A stretch of 64,000 nt of DNA from Girardinichthys multiradiatus (GCF_021462225.1 NC_061817.1:15591810-15655809); one strand, 5' to 3'. Positions 19,843-29,780 are shown, counted from the first letter of the stretch. Notes: generated from the letters alone by a model not told the origin. Numbers and translations: made by a program.

Positions 19843-20286
19843 ATGGCACATCTAAGTCTGAGACATGATCCAAATCGCTTTGTAAATTACTATGTAAGTC
19901 AATCAGGCGGTAATCTGCCAGGGTTTTATGGGGCCCCGGTCATGTACGGACGCGGAATTGGATCATTATTTTCAAAATTATTCCGCTTCGTATCCCCTCT
20001 GGTTAAAAAAGGATTTGCAATTGCAAAACCCCATCTTAAAACGGCTGCATCAAATATCGCTTCGGATGTCATCGGTAGAGCCGTGAGTAAAATGAGTGGT
20101 TCTGCACACATCGACGGTCAAGAAGGTTCAGGAATTATGGTTTTATCCAAAAGACCCAGAACAAGACCCCCTGGTGATCGTTTAAGGACGGTTAAAAAAC
20201 AACGACAAACGCGAAAAAGGAGATCAGTCGCAGCTGACAAACGAAGAGGAAGGAAGTCATCCGCAAGTTTTGATATATTTAAATAA
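19843..20286 (+). CDS. Small basic virion-type protein (pVI/pX-like), 147 aa
   Basis: The start at 19843 (gagaacATGG) fits vertebrate context. An amphipathic or hydrophobic segment, IGSLFSKLFRFVSPLVKKG (residues 39-57), follows a glycine-rich N-terminus. The C-terminal third is strongly basic (RPRTRPPG, KKQRQTRKRRS, KRRGRKSS). Directly before the hydrophobic segment is MYGRG (residues 34-38). It fits the known adenain cleavage rule (M/I/L)-X-G-X|G, so the protease next door could release the amphipathic part, as adenovirus does with pVI. The basic tail suits DNA condensation. The stop overlaps the next gene's start as TAATG. The role is inferred by analogy. Confidence 0.7.
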   Translation: MAHLSLRHDPNRFVNYYVSQSGGNLPGFYGAPVMYGRGIGSLFSKLFRFVSPLVKKGFAIAKPHLKTAASNIASDVIGRAVSKMSGSAHIDGQEGSGIMVLSKRPRTRPPGDRLRTVKKQRQTRKRRSVAADKRRGRKSSASFDIFK

Positions 20287-21592
20287 TGGCTCTTTTACAT
20301 AACAAATCATCAGAGTGCACGCTGGCAGAGTTGGACTTATTTTCTGCCCCGATGACGCAGCTATCGATCGAAGATAAAATTTACACCGAGATCCAGCCTT
20401 TATCAGCAATCACCGATGGAGGCCCGATCGAGTTTTTCATTCCGGGAGATGGAGAAAAGTATCTGGATCTCAACGATACGCTGTTGCATCTCAGAGTGAA
20501 AATTACTAACGAGGATGGAACAAACCTGCCAGATGATGCACCTGTAGGGCTCATCAACTACCCGTTAAACACCATCTTCAGTCAGTGTGACGTCACTCTC
20601 GGAGATCAATTGATTTCACAATCCAGCGCTACACATCCATATAGAGCCATGATTGAGACATTGTTAAACTTTTCTGAGGATTCTTTAAAAACCCAGTTTA
20701 GCTCCGGTCTTTTTTATAAAGACACTGCAGGTGCTCTGAACTCTATTGTTACAACTAACGGCCCTAACCAAGGTCTTAACAGCAGAGCAGGCTTTACGGC
20801 AAATTCCAGGGAGGTACATCTCCTAGGCCCCTGCATGCCGACATATTTTTCTGCGAGAGACTTCTTTTAAACTCTGTTGACCTTAAAATTAAACTTACAA
20901 GAGCCAACGATGCCTTTTGTCTCATGGGAGCAAGAGACTCCACTTACAAACTCAGGATATTAGGAGCATCTCTTTTTATCAAAAAAGTTACTGTCTCTCC
21001 AGCTGTACGACTGGGGCACGCTTCAGCTTTAATGAAAGCAAATGCTCTGTATCCACTTTCACGTGTGAATGTAAAAACATATTCTATCCCTGAAAATTCA
21101 AGGGTATGCAACCAAGAGAATCTTTTCTTAGGCATCTTTCCCAAGTATGTGGTGATTGCGTTACTGGATCATGATGCTTTTACAGGAACACGCAATCTCA
21201 ATCCTTTTGACTTTAATCATTTTGATATGGAATATTTAGCTTTGTGTAAGGATGGCAGACAAATTCCTGCTAAAGCCTTCCAGCCAAATTTTAACCAAGG
21301 TCATTCAGTGAGAGAGTATTACAACTTGTTTACGGCTACAGGACGACATCTAAAAGATCTTCCGCTGAGTATAACACGTCAGGAATTTAATCAAGGATAC
21401 TCTCTATTCGCATTTAATCTTAACCCGGGTGAGGACACAGATGCTCTATCTCCAGTTTCCAGTGGGAATTTAAGATTGGAAATGCGCTTCAGAAACCCGT
21501 TGCCTCATACCACCACGCTGATCATCTACGCTTGTTATGATTCTATTTTAGAGATTGATTCAAAGAGGCGTGTGCTGGTGGATTATTATTAA
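20286..21592 (+). CDS. MCP: Major capsid protein (double jelly-roll), broken by a frameshift
   Basis: The Polinton major capsid protein, related to adenovirus hexon-fold proteins, forms the shell of the predicted particle. The first segment (20286-20870, 194 codons) has TEIQPLSAITDGGPIEFFIPG and YPLNTIFSQCDVTL. The second segment is open in the -1 frame and ends at 21592 (222 codons from 20924, extending back to about 20858). Coding similarity leaves frame 0 and enters the other frame at about 20850-20867, which implies loss of one base (or gain of two). As it stands only a truncated protein ending at 20870 is made. Start ATG at 20286 shares its A with the preceding stop codon. Confidence 0.88.
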
Positions 21593-21603
21593 TCTAATCA
21601 GGC

Positions 21604-22200
21604 ATGAATAATCATGAAATTGAGAGCCTGATGCGTCATCTGCTGGGAGATTTGTTTTGCGGTGTGTGGCCGTGCGACCAGCTGCCGCTGCTAGCTGACA
21701 AATTCCCAGGACCGGCCTACTTTATCGTGAATACACATCCTTCACACATGCCGGGGGAACACTGGCTAGCTCTGACATTGGATGAGAATGGTCAATCCAG
21801 CTTTTTTGACTCTTATGGATTCTCTCCGGATTTCGAGTTCTACCCGTCAAGCATCGTAACATTTTTAGAAGACAGATCCTCAAAAATATTGTATCATAAT
21901 AATCAGCTTCAAAACACTCTGTCCACTGTGTGCGGTCACCATTGCATTTTTTATCTATGTCATAGAGCGTGCGGATTATCAATGCAGCAAGTGTTGTCGA
22001 AATACACCGGAGATGTGATTAAGAATGATTTAATGGTATCTAACTTTGTGAAAAAATATCAGAAATGTGTCATTAATCAAAGTTGTACATTTTATACTCA
22101 CGGAACATGCTCTTTGGAGATGTTTCTGGATTGTTATGGAATTTATAATGTCTTATTTCTTTTTTTCATTGTTTGTTTTTTTTTTCTTCTTATGATTTAA
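21604..22200 (+). CDS. PRO: Adenain-like cysteine protease
   Basis: Maturation protease of the adenovirus endopeptidase family (C5), expected to cleave virion precursors. Catalytic residues are all visible: H53 (GEHWLAL), D69 (FFDSYG), Q103 (oxyanion, NQLQN) and C110 (TVCGHHCIFYL). The Q-to-C spacing of seven is the same as in adenain. The N-terminal half is well conserved for the family. The C-terminus is odd: after the core it ends in a hydrophobic stretch (YNVLFLFFIVCFFFLLMI) encoded by T-rich DNA, possibly an extension created by mutation of the original stop. It begins 12 bases after the capsid gene and ends just before the shared poly(A) region. Confidence 0.93.
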   Translation: MNNHEIESLMRHLLGDLFCGVWPCDQLPLLADKFPGPAYFIVNTHPSHMPGEHWLALTLDENGQSSFFDSYGFSPDFEFYPSSIVTFLEDRSSKILYHNNQLQNTLSTVCGHHCIFYLCHRACGLSMQQVLSKYTGDVIKNDLMVSNFVKKYQKCVINQSCTFYTHGTCSLEMFLDCYGIYNVLFLFFIVCFFFLLMI

Positions 22201-22269
22201 TATTTGTGTAATGATATCATATGTTAGTGTGTGAAGTAGAGAACGAAGTTAGACTTGAAAAATATAATC

Positions 22270-22291
22270 AATAAATATTTTATTGAATAAA
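22270..22291. terminator. Bidirectional poly(A) region between convergent blocks
   Basis: AATAAA occurs on the plus strand at 22270-22275 and 22286-22291, and on the minus strand at 22279-22284, all within 22 bases. It lies between the stop of the plus-strand protease gene (22200) and the stop of the minus-strand gene ending at 22318. It would end both transcription units. Confidence 0.7.
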
Positions 22292-22317
22292 AGAAATAGG
22301 CTACATGTTTCATTTTC

Positions 22318-23157
22318 TTATAACGGTTTATGGTGAAAATGTAATCCATCGGGGTGGTAGTGTCGTCTTACGAAGAGACTTTTTGATCTCCCATCAGCAT
22401 TTTTTGGATCTTCCAGCTCAGATCTCGACCAGTAGGGAGAATGAGTTATCTGCCTTCTTCTTCTTTTTCTTCTCTGCTTAACGCTGGGGGGTGTACCCCC
22501 ATTTTCAATCGATGTACCCTCTGTTTTGAAACGTCTATATTCTTCACGAGCATAAGGGTTAATGACTGAAGATATAGGGATGTTTACTTCTGACATGGAG
22601 TGTAGAAAATCAGACCATCCTCGGGTTTGTGATGCTCCAGATTTTTTAAACGGAAGCATGAGATTTTTCAACAAATCAATCATGTGGGACCCTTTTATAA
22701 CATTCCCTTTAAATACAAATTCACCTCGCGAAGTCCAACTCTCACTTCTTTCGGATAATTTCTTCAAAATGTACTCGGCATTTTTACGATTGTGTTTAGG
22801 AAGGCTTTTCAGTACTTCCGTAAGAACCTGATCCTTAGGGGCCTCGTCCTGCCCTGGGCCTTGTTTTTCTTGGGACCGCTCATGTTCAGGAACCTCTGTG
22901 TCACGCTGCAGCGTTAAACTGACCCGCTGTTTTTCTTCTTTGACACCTTGCTTAAGTAAAGTCAGATACCTCTGGAGAAGAGCATCGTATCTCTTGATTT
23001 TTTCATAAGAAGTCAAACCCGGCTCGTTTAATATCGCTCTCATTTCAGCATCCAAATTCTCCTCCGCCGTCTGTCTGATGGACGTGTCTGACTGGGTCAG
23101 ACGCTTGAATTGATGAGGTGAAATGAGAAACATCTTCTGCGATGTTCTGAGAGACAT
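22318..23157 (-). CDS. Conserved Maverick protein of unknown function, 279 aa
   Basis: Last gene of the right-arm block. The N-terminal part (MFLISPHQFKRL, TAEENLDAEMRAILN, LTSYEKIKRYDALLQRYLTLLKQ) is predicted helical and resembles a protein I recall in many vertebrate and cnidarian Mavericks that has no assigned function. The middle is charged (EEKQRVSL, GPGQDEAPKDQ). A helical domain follows (LPKHNRKNAEYILKKLSE). The C-terminal tail is basic (KQRRKRRRRQ) and ends with an HYHPDGLHFHHKPL motif rich in histidine. Its ATG overlaps the stop of the upstream 113-aa gene as TAATG, so translation may be coupled. A core or packaging protein would fit the basic tail (inference). Confidence 0.75.
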   Translation of the reverse strand: MSLRTSQKMFLISPHQFKRLTQSDTSIRQTAEENLDAEMRAILNEPGLTSYEKIKRYDALLQRYLTLLKQGVKEEKQRVSLTLQRDTEVPEHERSQEKQGPGQDEAPKDQVLTEVLKSLPKHNRKNAEYILKKLSERSESWTSRGEFVFKGNVIKGSHMIDLLKNLMLPFKKSGASQTRGWSDFLHSMSEVNIPISSVINPYAREEYRRFKTEGTSIENGGTPPSVKQRRKRRRRQITHSPYWSRSELEDPKNADGRSKSLFVRRHYHPDGLHFHHKPL

Positions 23158-23498
23158 TATCTCCTGATGATTCCACCCACTAGATCACCGATCAAGGGAG
23201 CAAGAGCCGTTAAGATGGGGAGAATAAAACCACCTCGTTGCTTTTTGAGAGCCAACTGTTTAGTTTTTATCCCGGTTCTTTTATCACCCAACAATCTGAT
23301 GATATTTCTTTGTTTCTTCAATTGTCGGTGTTGAGAGGGTGATAGTTTAATGTTACCTTTTAGGATATTCAGTGCAATCTCGCACAGAGCCTGAATAAAG
23401 TCGGGAGAGCAGTGTGCAAGAATATCTTTACGTTTCTGTGGACAGGCCTGGTACAAAGCTCTGAATAATGGTAAATTCCTTTTTATACGCGCTGACAT
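23157..23498 (-). CDS. Small basic protein with hydrophobic C-terminus, 113 aa
   Basis: A Polinton small protein between the packaging ATPase and the 279-aa gene. The N-terminal two-thirds are basic and helical (MSARIKRNLPLFRAL, KKQRNIIRLLGDKRTG), followed by KKQRGGFILPILTALAPLIGD, a glycine-rich hydrophobic stretch that could insert into membranes. It ends LVGGIIRR. The last part matches the (M/I/L)-X-G-G|X adenain rule (LVGG|I), though only four residues would be released. The layout resembles proteins proposed as membrane-active or core virion components in related elements. The start is six bases after the ATPase stop codon, and the end overlaps the next start. Confidence 0.75.
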   Translation of the reverse strand: MSARIKRNLPLFRALYQACPQKRKDILAHCSPDFIQALCEIALNILKGNIKLSPSQHRQLKKQRNIIRLLGDKRTGIKTKQLALKKQRGGFILPILTALAPLIGDLVGGIIRR

Positions 23499-23504
23499 GA
23501 TGAC

Positions 23505-24176
23505 TTACTTTGTTCTGGGTACGTACACAGCAGGCCACTGCTGAGGAAGTATCCCCGTTCTCAGTCTGAAATGTTCTGGGCAGGTAGGCGTAAAATCGAT
23601 GATTAAATATCCATGAGCTTCTCTCGTTGCGTCTTCAAAACTCTCCAAGAAGAGACCCTTTTGAGATGGAAACATTTGGCGGGCCAGTATATTCAGCTGG
23701 AGTTTATCTCTCGGGTTCTTAAACAACACCATATAATTACAGTTCAAACTAATAGTGCGACTGAACTTTCCCTGATGAAAAACATTCTGAGTCAACATCA
23801 TAACACTCATATTACGATGGTGACGAAACTGGGTAAAGACCTTCATCACGTTTTCATCATCTGAGGCTTGAGCAATAACATCGTCTAGAATAATCAGATG
23901 ATTCTGATCAGGAGGAAACAGGTTTTCATCTTCAAAAGAATGAGGCAATCCTTCCACAAAGGTAATATTTTTATTCATCTTCTGCAATTCAGCATACATG
24001 GGTTGAAAAGATGTGTAAATCCATACAATATTTTCTGGAACAATATCCATGACATGATTACAGTTTTGTAAAATACTTTTTACAAAGAAAGTTTTCCCGC
24101 AGCCGCTGGGTCCAACTATCATACATGAGAAAGGGACTCTAAATCTAGGATCAAAATCAATCTCCTGTAAATCCAT
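23505..24176 (-). CDS. ATP: Genome-packaging ATPase (FtsK/HerA, A32-like)
   Basis: P-loop ATPase of the A32 group that pumps DNA into preformed capsids in Polinton-like and large DNA viruses. 223 residues. Walker A is GPSGCGKT (residues 22-29), and Walker B is LIILDD (94-99). A later RHHRNMSVMMLTQN segment supplies the sensor asparagine/glutamine region typical of the family. Full length with no visible lesion. It lies 30 bases downstream of PolB on the same strand and is followed at six bases by the 113-aa gene. Such tight packing suggests shared transcription or leaky scanning. Confidence 0.95.
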   Translation of the reverse strand: MDLQEIDFDPRFRVPFSCMIVGPSGCGKTFFVKSILQNCNHVMDIVPENIVWIYTSFQPMYAELQKMNKNITFVEGLPHSFEDENLFPPDQNHLIILDDVIAQASDDENVMKVFTQFRHHRNMSVMMLTQNVFHQGKFSRTISLNCNYMVLFKNPRDKLQLNILARQMFPSQKGLFLESFEDATREAHGYLIIDFTPTCPEHFRLRTGILPQQWPAVYVPRTK

Positions 24177-24206
24177 GTGACTTTTTATTTTATTTCTTCT
24201 TCAACT

Positions 24207-27200
24207 CTAATAACCGAAAGGCAGAGTTGTCCCGTCAGAAAAAAGACGTCTCTTATCATACACCAGTCGAAACGTTTTAAGAAATGTTGCGTTTGTCAAA
24301 CGGAATCTCTTTTTATCCCTCCTGATCGTGTGTTGAGGGATTTCAATGACACCCTCACTTGACCTCTGTAAGTAGCCCTCGACCAGCCCTTTGATGCTGT
24401 CAAAATTGACCCTCTCGCTGCATTCATGCGTCTGAGTGATGCCTTTAGCACGTATCATTACATTTTTACGGTTTTTGGTCTGGTATGCATAACTCTTGGG
24501 TCCTGTCGATGCAAACTCCGAAATGCTGTCACCATCTAACTCGTCAGTAAGATCACCCAGATAATTCCCCAATTCCAGAGGAGTTTCACCACTTTTTGTC
24601 ACATAAATCAAACTGTCCGTGTCAATATAAATCAATCTGTCCTGTAACTTCTCCATGCTGCTGAGAAGTTTTAAACGTGCATAAGCGGTGGTGAATGCTG
24701 CTATAAACACATTATTTGTCTTACTTGGTGGATATATGACACGTTTGCTGTAGTTCCACTGCACTACACACATTTCAGGGTTGAAAAAATGAAAATAGTT
24801 AACCCTGTATTTACTCGAGAACATGAAGCTGAAAAAGTCTTCAGGGTTAGTGATGACTGTTGTCTGAGACAGATCACTTCTTTGCGCAAATTTCCCCCAA
24901 AAACTGTTTAAACACAATTTTGCAACCTGCCTTTTGGCAGGATTCATCTCGATTTTCTCAGGGTCTAATTGGATGCCCTGATGCAGTTTGTAGTCGCTTA
25001 TATACTTTGACTTACTCTCCTGATCCACTGCATCAGATGGATAGCCTGAAGCCTCCTGCTTACCCTTTAAAAAGCAATGAATGTAACCTTTAAAGATTGT
25101 ATCACTTCTCTTTTCAAAATGCCACACCTCTGTGATTTTAGCAAGACGATAACTACACTCCAACGCTTTACAGAGTTCTACACTCACCCAAACTCCCGTC
25201 AGAGCTCTTTCTTGATCATTATGCATGCAGGGACCTGACTGGTAATTTAATTCAGCGCATGAGCGGCAGAGAGTGAACACAAGTTTACCTTGGGATGTTC
25301 TGTAAGGTAAAACAGGGAACAACAGGTTACGTGGTGGGTAGACCACAGCTTTGATTATACCGAAGTAGCTGCTGGGGTCATCAAAATCTTTGTAAATGAT
25401 GGTGGGGTGTCCGAGGGGAAAAACGCAGTTGGCGTTTACATAAGGGTACAGAGATGTGTAATCCACATAGTGTACAGTTTCATCCGGTTCCGCTGTGTAC
25501 CTCAACTTCATAGGACAGGTGCGTCCACCATACAGCGCATCCCGGGGGGATAACGGTTCGGGTGCATTAACTTTCTCAAGAAAGCTGATCACCCCTGGGT
25601 CTGATTTTTTCATTTCAATCCACTCATGCTCCCATATGACTTCGAGACGAAGGCCGTACACAGTTTGTAACACCTTGCTTCTCTCAACAGTGGCTGCGTA
25701 AAACTGTTCAAATGCGACCCCTCTCAACGGACACTTGTCATGAGGCATGTAACACTTTTTACAGCCGTGGAAAAAACAGCCATAAAATTCAAACGCAACT
25801 TTGACACCGTTAATCTCTGCATACCCATCCACTGAATATGGCCCGATTTTCTTTTCACCCCTATTTAATGCATGCTCGATAAATATGGCTCTGCTGTCTG
25901 CAATCCAGCCGAGCCATTGAATGGACGCGCTGGAGAACGTTTTACTGCTACGTCTGTAGTCCAGAGGTGATGGAATGGCTAAGGTTTGAGGAGGAAGGAA
26001 ATTGGTTACAAAAACCTTCATGCAGGCTGATGCTATTGTGATACTTTTAAACGGATCCACACTTGTCTCCTTAAAGAACTCGTCTCTGAATTTTAAGCAT
26101 CCTTGAAAAAGAATTTCAACGTCATTTTTACAATAACGAATAGCTTCTTTCTTAAAGTCAAAGACCTCTTTGCTCGCTTCTCTGTACCAGCTGCTAAACA
26201 CCTGTTGTTCTTGAAGACTCATGCGTTCTACAGCGTAGCAGGATGGAGGAGGAAAAGCCCCTACATACTGGAGATGTTGTTCAGAGGAAAATAGGTGGGG
26301 GAAAAAACCCTTGCTTTGATCGGTAAAACCTAACGCTTTCAGCATGGCACTAAGCTTTATGCACATGAAGGACAGGCTATCAATGTATTTTAACCTGTAA
26401 TCAGGGTCGGTTAAACAGAGAACTTTACTCCCTACCATGACGATATGTGGTTTAATGCCTAACTGCAGCATTGCTGTGAGAATCAGGTAACCATCGTACC
26501 CCCGCGCATTGTGCGCTATTAAGGTGTAACCTTTGTACATTGGCCTCCTGAAATGCAGGAGAAATTTTTGGGTGCAATTCAGTCCATAAGCGTACCATTC
26601 ATCACCTTTCAATGTTTTAGCACAGACCAGAAAGGGGGTATGCACGCCGCTCTCATTGACGAGGCATTCGAAATCATAAAAAATCAGTTTATCATCAAGC
26701 TGATTAATTGCACTTCAAGGCAGAATGTAACACTTATGATCATCGCATGTAACGTCTAGGCTGGGGGGTACATTTTCACCGCAAATACTGCATTTTACAT
26801 TACACACGTGTGGTTTATTCGGTTTACTGATTGGAATAACGTATATCCGTTTGCATACTTTACACAGTTTTACCAATTCACAGTCACTGATAGGCCTTTC
26901 AGCACTATTTCTGATGCGCGGTTCCCTGTGTCTGCTGAAACATGAAGAATTACGACAGATTCTTTGACAGCCTGCACAGCTTACAGGATTGCTAATCTCT
27001 TGCATACATGTATATGTTCGACACACTGGACAATAACCTTCACAATGGTGTGTATTGGCATTCTGAAAGCTGGCGTAACAGTAATTACAAATATATCTGC
27101 ACCCCATAAAACCTTTGAGATTTTTTATCCCATAGTAATGACCTTGAAATAACAGCAAAAACAGAGGGTTTGAACGATCAGGGAAACTTGTCTCAAATTT

Positions 27201-28376
27201 ACACAGAGCAGTAGAGCCCGTGGTTCTGTGAAACACTACAATTTTTCTCTTCAGAATGGTTTCAAATTTACCAATATCACTAAAAGTAACTGCTGTTTGC
27301 TCGTCAAGGCCTGCCTGATGCTGCCATCTCCTCCCCAGTTCTACAACACGATGATCCGTGAGCTCAGGATCAGAGACGTGTGCGAGGCTGATTGCAAAAC
27401 ATAACTGATTACCGGTATTGTTTATAATATACAAATGACGCATTTTCTTATTAAACAGTTCACAGTCTAACGTTCCTGCAGCTTTACGCTTAGAACCTCC
27501 TGCTGGGTCATTAACAACCTGAAGAACAAATTCCATGTTATTATCTACAGGTATATTTGCATTCGATTGTACTAAATCGTCGAGGAAGTTTTCGAAAGCA
27601 GGCAGGATCATATTTCCATCATCTGTAACAGTAAATGTGATGTGACGATTGAGATTTTCACCCACTAATTCCAGCTGCACAACGTCGTTACGTCTGGTTA
27701 ACGATCTCGCAGCGTCGGCTAATTCAATTATAATACGCATGATGTCTGTATAGAATGCTGCTAAATCTGGAACGTTACTTGGACAGGGCGGCGGTATGGT
27801 AAAAGGTCTCCTTATTTCATGGTTATTAAAATGTTCACGTTCAACCACAGCTGGAGGATCTCGCTCTATTTGATCAGAACTAACCGCTACTCCCGTATTA
27901 AAATTACCCCCGTGATGATCTGCGGAGTGTGACGTAGAGGGGTTATGATGAGTGTCAGGTGGATCATTTTCCTCAATGCTGCTGCTGTGTGGAGACGGTT
28001 CGCTGTTCAAATCGGAAAGAGCCTGATTGATTACGTTTAAAACGTCACCGTGCTGATGTTCATTTATTAAATTTTCACTGTTAGCAGGAGATGCATTAAC
28101 GGGGATTTCGTTAAGTTCATTAACTAAATTTCTTATTTCATCCAGGGCAAGTCTGATTACTTGATCAGAACTAACCGCTACTCCCGTATTGAAATGACCC
28201 CCGTGATGATCTGCGGAGTGTGTCGTAGAGGGGTTATGATGAGTGTCAGGTGGATCATTTTGCTCAATGCTGTGTGGAGACGGTGTGCTATTTTCTTCTG
28301 CATTAACGGGAATTTCGTTAAGTTCATTAACTAAATTTCTTATTTCATCCAGGGCAAGTCTGATTTGGTTATCCAT
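24207..28376 (-). CDS. PolB: Protein-primed DNA polymerase B, one in-frame TGA
   Basis: Family B polymerase that copies the element from its ends. A single frame of about 1,390 codons is interrupted only by TGA at 26715-26717. Before it: an N-terminal extension with an internal duplication and then cysteine clusters (CRYICNYCYASF, CPVCRTYTC, CKVCKRIY, CSICGENV). After it: exonuclease motif I (FYDFEC) in the 23 codons upstream of position 26645, AHNARGYDGYLIL, YCKNDVEIL, polymerase motif A DYTSLYP, motif B KLCLNSFWGKF and motif C YIDTDSL. A segment EFYGCFFHGCKKC lies between the exonuclease and polymerase parts. No ATG exists between the TGA and motif I, so a complete enzyme requires reading through the TGA. 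CGA to TGA by CpG decay is the likely origin. Confidence 0.93.
27870..28364 (-). repeat. Internal duplication in the PolB N-terminus
   Basis: Two copies encode the same pattern: residues 5-72 (28161-28364) and 75-169 (27870-28154). Each has IRLALDEIRNLVNELNEIPVNA and, later, NDPPDTHHNPST followed by HSADHHGG and FNTGVAVSSDQ. The second copy carries an extra ~27 residues in the middle. The DNA of the two copies is nearly identical, so the duplication is young. Confidence 0.9.
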
Positions 28377-28469
28377 TTTCTATGAACATAAGAAACGAAA
28401 ATAAAAAAAAAACTAACCTACAGAAAAAAAACAAAAAAAAAAAAACAAAAACAAAACACAGTGATCAGT

Positions 28470-28724
28470 TCAGTTTAAAATCACCTTGATGTCACCAAAA
28501 TGCTTCTTTAACAGAATCTGACATGCAGCCAGAAGCGTTAACGATGAGGCCTTATTACGAAGATCCCGTGAGGCTGTAGAGACTGTCTTCCTGCGCTGTC
28601 CAGGTCTCGATGAAATCTGTTCCACCATCAACGTCGCCTCTGGAAAGATAAAGAAAAAAAAATAAATAAATAGATAATAAATATATATATATATATATAT
28701 ATTAAAATAATCACATTAAAGCTG

Positions 28725-28758
<34 letters not shown>

Positions 28759-29616
28759 GAATTAAAATTAATTCAGTATGTATGTATGAATTAAAACGTA
28801 CCGTTCATTAATCCACTCACTAGCGTTGCTCGGGATTGTAGCGCAAAGAGTCGCTGTCTTTTGGCCGGGGTTAAATATTCTGTAAAAACAGAAGACAATA
28901 AAAAGTTATCTTACGCTGCGCAGCACAGCGTTCATAAATAAAACGAAAATAGTTTTTAAAATACACAAGTTTTTTTTTTAATCTTACTCCGATTCTTTGC
29001 GGTAAAACCTCCAGATTTCACTTCTTGTTGGACTGAAACTGTGCCGTTCTGCTGAAAGCTGTCTTGATCTTTGAAAAGCGACCTTCTGGTGGGCGGATTT
29101 AATGTGGCATCTTTGGATGTATCTGTAAACAGGTTTATATGACATTTTTATTGAACTATGCTTAAAATACATATATATATATATATTGTTTTTATTTAAT
29201 TTTTATTTCCTTACCTTGCTCCTGCTCGACAACTATGTCTTCCACAGAGCTCTCAGTCGAATCTGTAAACAGTTTTATCTGAGGTTTAAAACAAAAGTCT
29301 CTAATAACACATAAATAAAATACATTCACTCTCAAAGAAAAACAGTTAGTTCTTAGGACTTACTTTCTGGAGGTGCCGGTAACTTATCCGGTGTGTCTTC
29401 AGGGGAAATGATGATAATTGGCGGAGGAGTATTCAAAGAATCTGTCGTAATTTCTGTGTTAGAAGAAAGTTCAGATGTAGTTGGGAGTTTTTCTTGTTTG
29501 GAAATAATTCGCCTTCTTAATTTGGAGTGTGGATTCCAGTCGCTGAACCCTCCAACTTGATCATTCGGGTTTACCTCTCTCATCAAATCTATAAATTGAA
29601 ACATTGTCAAGGGTTA

Positions 29617-29657
<41 letters not shown>

Positions 29658-29741
29658 CATTTAACATTTACTTACCATAATCTGATTGTGTCAAGATGAA
29701 ATCATCAAGGTCATCAGCGGTGGGTTCTATGACAAAGAAAC

Positions 29742-29780
<39 letters not shown>

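Noticed and set aside
20850..20870. Programmed ribosomal frameshift in the major capsid gene
   Set aside because: A -1 shift is needed, but no X XXY YYZ slippery heptamer sits in frame there. Homology also seems to change frame a few codons before the stop. A one-base deletion is simpler.
26715..26717. Selenocysteine or readthrough at the PolB TGA
   Set aside because: No SECIS-like element or readthrough context was recognised, and the TCGA-to-TTGA CpG change explains it. Not strictly excluded.
28681..28755. AT microsatellite and poly(A) as a retroposon tail
   Set aside because: No SINE or processed gene lies beside it. It sits within intron 6 of the spliced gene.
29353..29610. Stand-alone 85-codon minus-strand gene
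   Set aside because: Most of it is exon 3 of the seven-exon gene. Its first codons are intron and its last codons run past a splice donor.
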